Source of the DNA: Apostichopus japonicus
Lineage: Eukaryota > Echinodermata > Holothuroidea > Aspidochirotida > Stichopodidae
Reading direction: 5' to 3'
Length of the DNA stretch: 64,000 nucleotides
NCBI RefSeq assembly: GCF_037975245.1
Contig: NC_092579.1
Location: 12,138,678-12,202,677, forward strand
Under the pieces are notes generated by a model. The model was not told the DNA's origin and made no database searches. It was given only the letters and a program-made list of their open reading frames with translations. Shown one piece after another: positions 61,598 through 64,000 of the stretch (position 1 is its first letter; the number at the start of each line of letters is the position of its first letter). A program made the position numbers and the translations under genes.

Positions 61598-63340
61598 ATG
61601 GCATTACCCGCTGATAACATAAACATTGAACGGAGTAATCCAGATGTCAACCATCTGGTACATACTCAATGTAAATACTTTGATATTGATTCTTTTAACA
61701 AGTTATGTCTAGCAAACAAAACCGGTTTCACGATTTTCCATCATAATAGCCGAAGTCTTATCAAAAATTTCAACGACATAACAACTTTTATCTCATTACT
61801 AAGTAACGACTTTTCCATTATTGGTTTCACAGAAACGTGGTTCACTAAACGTAGTTCCCCCCTTACTCATTTAAATAACTATACTCTAGTAGAAATTCAC
61901 CGTGACGAGAGAAGGGGTGGCGGGGTCTGCTTGTTTGTTAATAATAATATATGTTTTAAGGAGCGCACAGATCTCTCCATTTTTAATGAGAGTATTGAAT
62001 CCATATTTATAGAAGTAACTGAAACGCATACTAAGAAGAAAATGATTATTGGTTGTATTTATAGACCACCCAGCGGTTCAATTGACGATTTCAATTTCAA
62101 TGTTCAACATATATCTAATATAATAAGTCATCACAATTATGATTCATATATAATGGGAGATTTTAATATTAATTTATCTGATGTAAACAAATCAACAGGT
62201 TTTCTTAACTTATTGTACTCTACCGGATTCAATCCCACAATTACTAAGCCTACTCGTATCACTGCAACCTCAGCAACTATACTTGATAATATTGTAACAA
62301 ATGTCGAATCCACAACCATACCAGGAATTCTTGTAACCGATATAAGTGATCATTTTCCAATATTCCTTTTGATTCCTACCAAGAATAACAGACCAATGAA
62401 CTTCATGTACAGGCGAAATTATAAACCAGATAACATCAGGCGTTTTAACTATGAAATTGAAAACAAAAACTGGAACGATGTTTTAAGCCAAACTGATGTT
62501 AATGCTGCTTACAACACTTTCTTTGATTCCTTTAATTATACCTATAATAATTGTTTTCCAATATGTTATGTAAGCAAAAGGAAACGACGTAAAAAGAAAC
62601 ATCCATGGATTACAACTGGAATGTTGACATCTATCAAAAGAAAGAACAAGCTCTTTAAAAGTTATTTAACAGCACCTACTGATGTTAACAAGGCTACGTA
62701 TAAGCATTATCGCAATAAGCTTAACCATATTATTAGATTTTCTAAAAGATTGTATTTCTATGATAAATTCAAAAATAATAGAAATAATATAAGTGTAACT
62801 TGGAATACAATTAACGAAGTTCTTAACACCAACCGAAAAAAAGGTGGATATCCTGCTGCATTTAAAACTGGTGATCAAGAAATCAGCAACGAGAATGACA
62901 TTGCCAGCTACTTTAACAAATATTTTGTAAACATTGGACCCTCACTTGCAAGAAATATTACAAATAAAGGTAGTACAGAATATCTTATTCATAATAATAA
63001 CAGAAACAGTCAGTCTATGTTCATTAATCCTGTCAGTGAGGAAGAACTTTCAATAGTTGCTATTTCCAGCCTGAAACCAAAAAAAGCAGCGGGATATGAC
63101 GATTTTAAACCAGATATAATAAGAAATGTTATTCACTTTATCGCCAAACCTTTGACTTATATTTGTAATTTATCTTTTACTTCTGGTACATTTCCAGATA
63201 AACTAAAGATTGCTAAGGTTATACCAATTTTTAAAAAAGGTGACCAAGATGTATATGAAAATTACCGTCCTATTTCTTATTATCATGTTTTTCAAAAATT
63301 ATTGAAAGGCTTATGTACAATCGTATCTTTAAGTTTCTAA
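61598..63340 (+). CDS. L2/CR1/Jockey-like ORF2: AP endonuclease and RT N-terminus, frameshifted
   Basis: This is the endonuclease and first RT third of a LINE polyprotein that nicks target DNA and primes reverse transcription. The ATG at 61598 sits in a good Kozak context (gccATGg), and an in-frame stop lies 15 bp upstream. The endonuclease domain (about residues 43-260) keeps its motifs: N50, E79 in TETW, Y155-R156 in YRPP, D188/N190 in GDFN, D230-N231, and S250-D251-H252. RT fingers follow (KPKKAAGYDDFKPD, then IPIFKKGD and YENYRPIS near the end). The frame then runs into out-of-frame residues and stops at 63340, because of a shift at the T run 63288-63292. RT continues in another frame from about 63289. 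AT-rich and Asn-rich. The clade name is from motif style only. Confidence 0.88.
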   Translation: MALPADNINIERSNPDVNHLVHTQCKYFDIDSFNKLCLANKTGFTIFHHNSRSLIKNFNDITTFISLLSNDFSIIGFTETWFTKRSSPLTHLNNYTLVEIHRDERRGGGVCLFVNNNICFKERTDLSIFNESIESIFIEVTETHTKKKMIIGCIYRPPSGSIDDFNFNVQHISNIISHHNYDSYIMGDFNINLSDVNKSTGFLNLLYSTGFNPTITKPTRITATSATILDNIVTNVESTTIPGILVTDISDHFPIFLLIPTKNNRPMNFMYRRNYKPDNIRRFNYEIENKNWNDVLSQTDVNAAYNTFFDSFNYTYNNCFPICYVSKRKRRKKKHPWITTGMLTSIKRKNKLFKSYLTAPTDVNKATYKHYRNKLNHIIRFSKRLYFYDKFKNNRNNISVTWNTINEVLNTNRKKGGYPAAFKTGDQEISNENDIASYFNKYFVNIGPSLARNITNKGSTEYLIHNNNRNSQSMFINPVSEEELSIVAISSLKPKKAAGYDDFKPDIIRNVIHFIAKPLTYICNLSFTSGTFPDKLKIAKVIPIFKKGDQDVYENYRPISYYHVFQKLLKGLCTIVSLSF

Positions 63341-64000
63341 CCAAGTTTAATATCCTGTGCAATGATCAATATGGCTTCCGCCCAAAGCATTCTACAGAAC
63401 TTGCTTTGGCAAATGCTATTGAAAAAATATGTACAAGTCTTGATAATACCAAAATATGTATTGGAGTGTTCCTCGATCTCTCCAAGGCATTTGATACTAT
63501 TGACCATACCATTTTGCTAAGTAAATTATCTTTGTATGGTGTAAGGGGAACAACCCTTGACTGGTTGAGCAGCTATTTATCCAATAGACATCAGTATACT
63601 TCATATAAAAACTCTAAATCCGAACACGCTGTAACCCGTTGTGGTGTTCCACAGGGCTCAATATTAGGACCACTGTTGTTCATAATTTATGTCAATGACA
63701 TTTGCCAGGTGTCAAAAATTGCCAAGACTATTTTGTTTGCTGATGATACCAATATTTTCTTCGAGTTCGAAAACGTACATAGAATTCATGATACTGTCTC
63801 TACTGAATTAACTAAATTTACTAACTGGTTTGCTGCTAATAAGTTATCACTTAATGCAGACAAAACTAACTATATAGTATTTAATGGAAGAAGAACGCTT
63901 AACTGGAATAATGACATAATAATGGACGGTAAAGTAATTAAACAAGTATCAACTACTAAATTTCTAGGGGTTAATATTGATAGTAAACTTACTTGGAGTG
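63289..64000 (+). CDS. L2/CR1/Jockey-like reverse transcriptase core, continuation after frameshift (partial)
   Basis: The frame starting at 63289 is open to the window edge and has no stop in view. It carries the rest of the RT palm in order: QYGFRPKHST, motif A LDLSKAFDTIDH (catalytic Asp codon 63475-63477), GVPQGSILGPLLF (motif B), and motif C FADD (63736-63747, catalytic Asps at 63742 and 63745). ANKLSLNADKTNY and KFLGVNID follow. All catalytic aspartates are present. It is one frame behind the upstream ORF, and the change fits loss of a single T in the T5 run at 63288-63292. Without correction the element cannot make a full ORF2 protein, unless ribosomal frameshifting occurs there or the base is a sequencing error. 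Confidence 0.87.

Larger units (their letters stand above)
61598..64000 (+). mobile_element. L2/CR1/Jockey-like LINE (3' end outside the window)
   Basis: The endonuclease and reverse transcriptase are collinear on the plus strand. The element begins at or shortly before 61598, directly after Tx1-like ORF2 remnants, so it was probably inserted into that older element. The 5' boundary is set only by the change of protein similarity. The 3' end, tail and target-site duplication are beyond the edge. Confidence 0.8.

Overview
This window is eukaryotic, most likely from an invertebrate (perhaps aquatic) animal genome. The evidence is a very large satellite array with higher-order structure, plus two kinds of non-LTR (LINE) retrotransposon: a Tx1/L1-like element and an AT-rich L2/CR1/Jockey-like element. 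There are no operons, no bacterial genes, and no host protein-coding gene that I can support. The species cannot be named from the sequence.

Positions 1-59350 are one tandem array, all in the same orientation, which runs off the left edge. The monomer comes in two lengths, 164 bp and 153 bp, that differ by an 11-bp indel. I estimate roughly 345 copies from the lengths. Each monomer carries a hairpin-forming inverted repeat, a CTGATGA motif, a perfect tRNA B-box-like core (GGTTCGAACCC) about 51 bp downstream of a weak A-box-like sequence, and a 21-nt segment flanked by splice-acceptor-like and splice-donor-like sequences. Monomers are organised into regional higher-order repeats: a 7-mer of 1126 bp, a dimer of 328 bp, a 7-mer of about 1104 bp, a 6-mer of 964 bp nested in an 18-mer of 2890 bp, and others of about 2753, 1560/1724 and 2022 bp. 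This is the pattern expected from repeated unequal exchange.

The array is interrupted twice (6865-8800 and 14543-16479) by nearly identical, 5'-truncated Tx1/L1-like LINE copies. Each has a poly(A) tail and a perfect 14-bp target-site duplication. They are two copies of one insertion, because the flanking monomers are duplicated with them over about 3.9 kb. Each contains an intact 534-codon reading frame whose first codons come from the satellite.

The array stops abruptly at 59350. After short AT-rich microsatellites, the right flank holds the 5' half of a Tx1-like element. It has an ORF1 with three CCHC knuckles and two C2H2 fingers (59465-60985), then a decayed ORF2 endonuclease remnant (about 61024-61590). 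This runs directly into an L2/CR1/Jockey-like ORF2: a complete AP-endonuclease domain, then a reverse transcriptase broken by one frameshift near 63290 and continuing past the right edge. The junction looks like a nested insertion. The short open frames that recur in the satellite are by-products of the repeat and are not annotated as genes.
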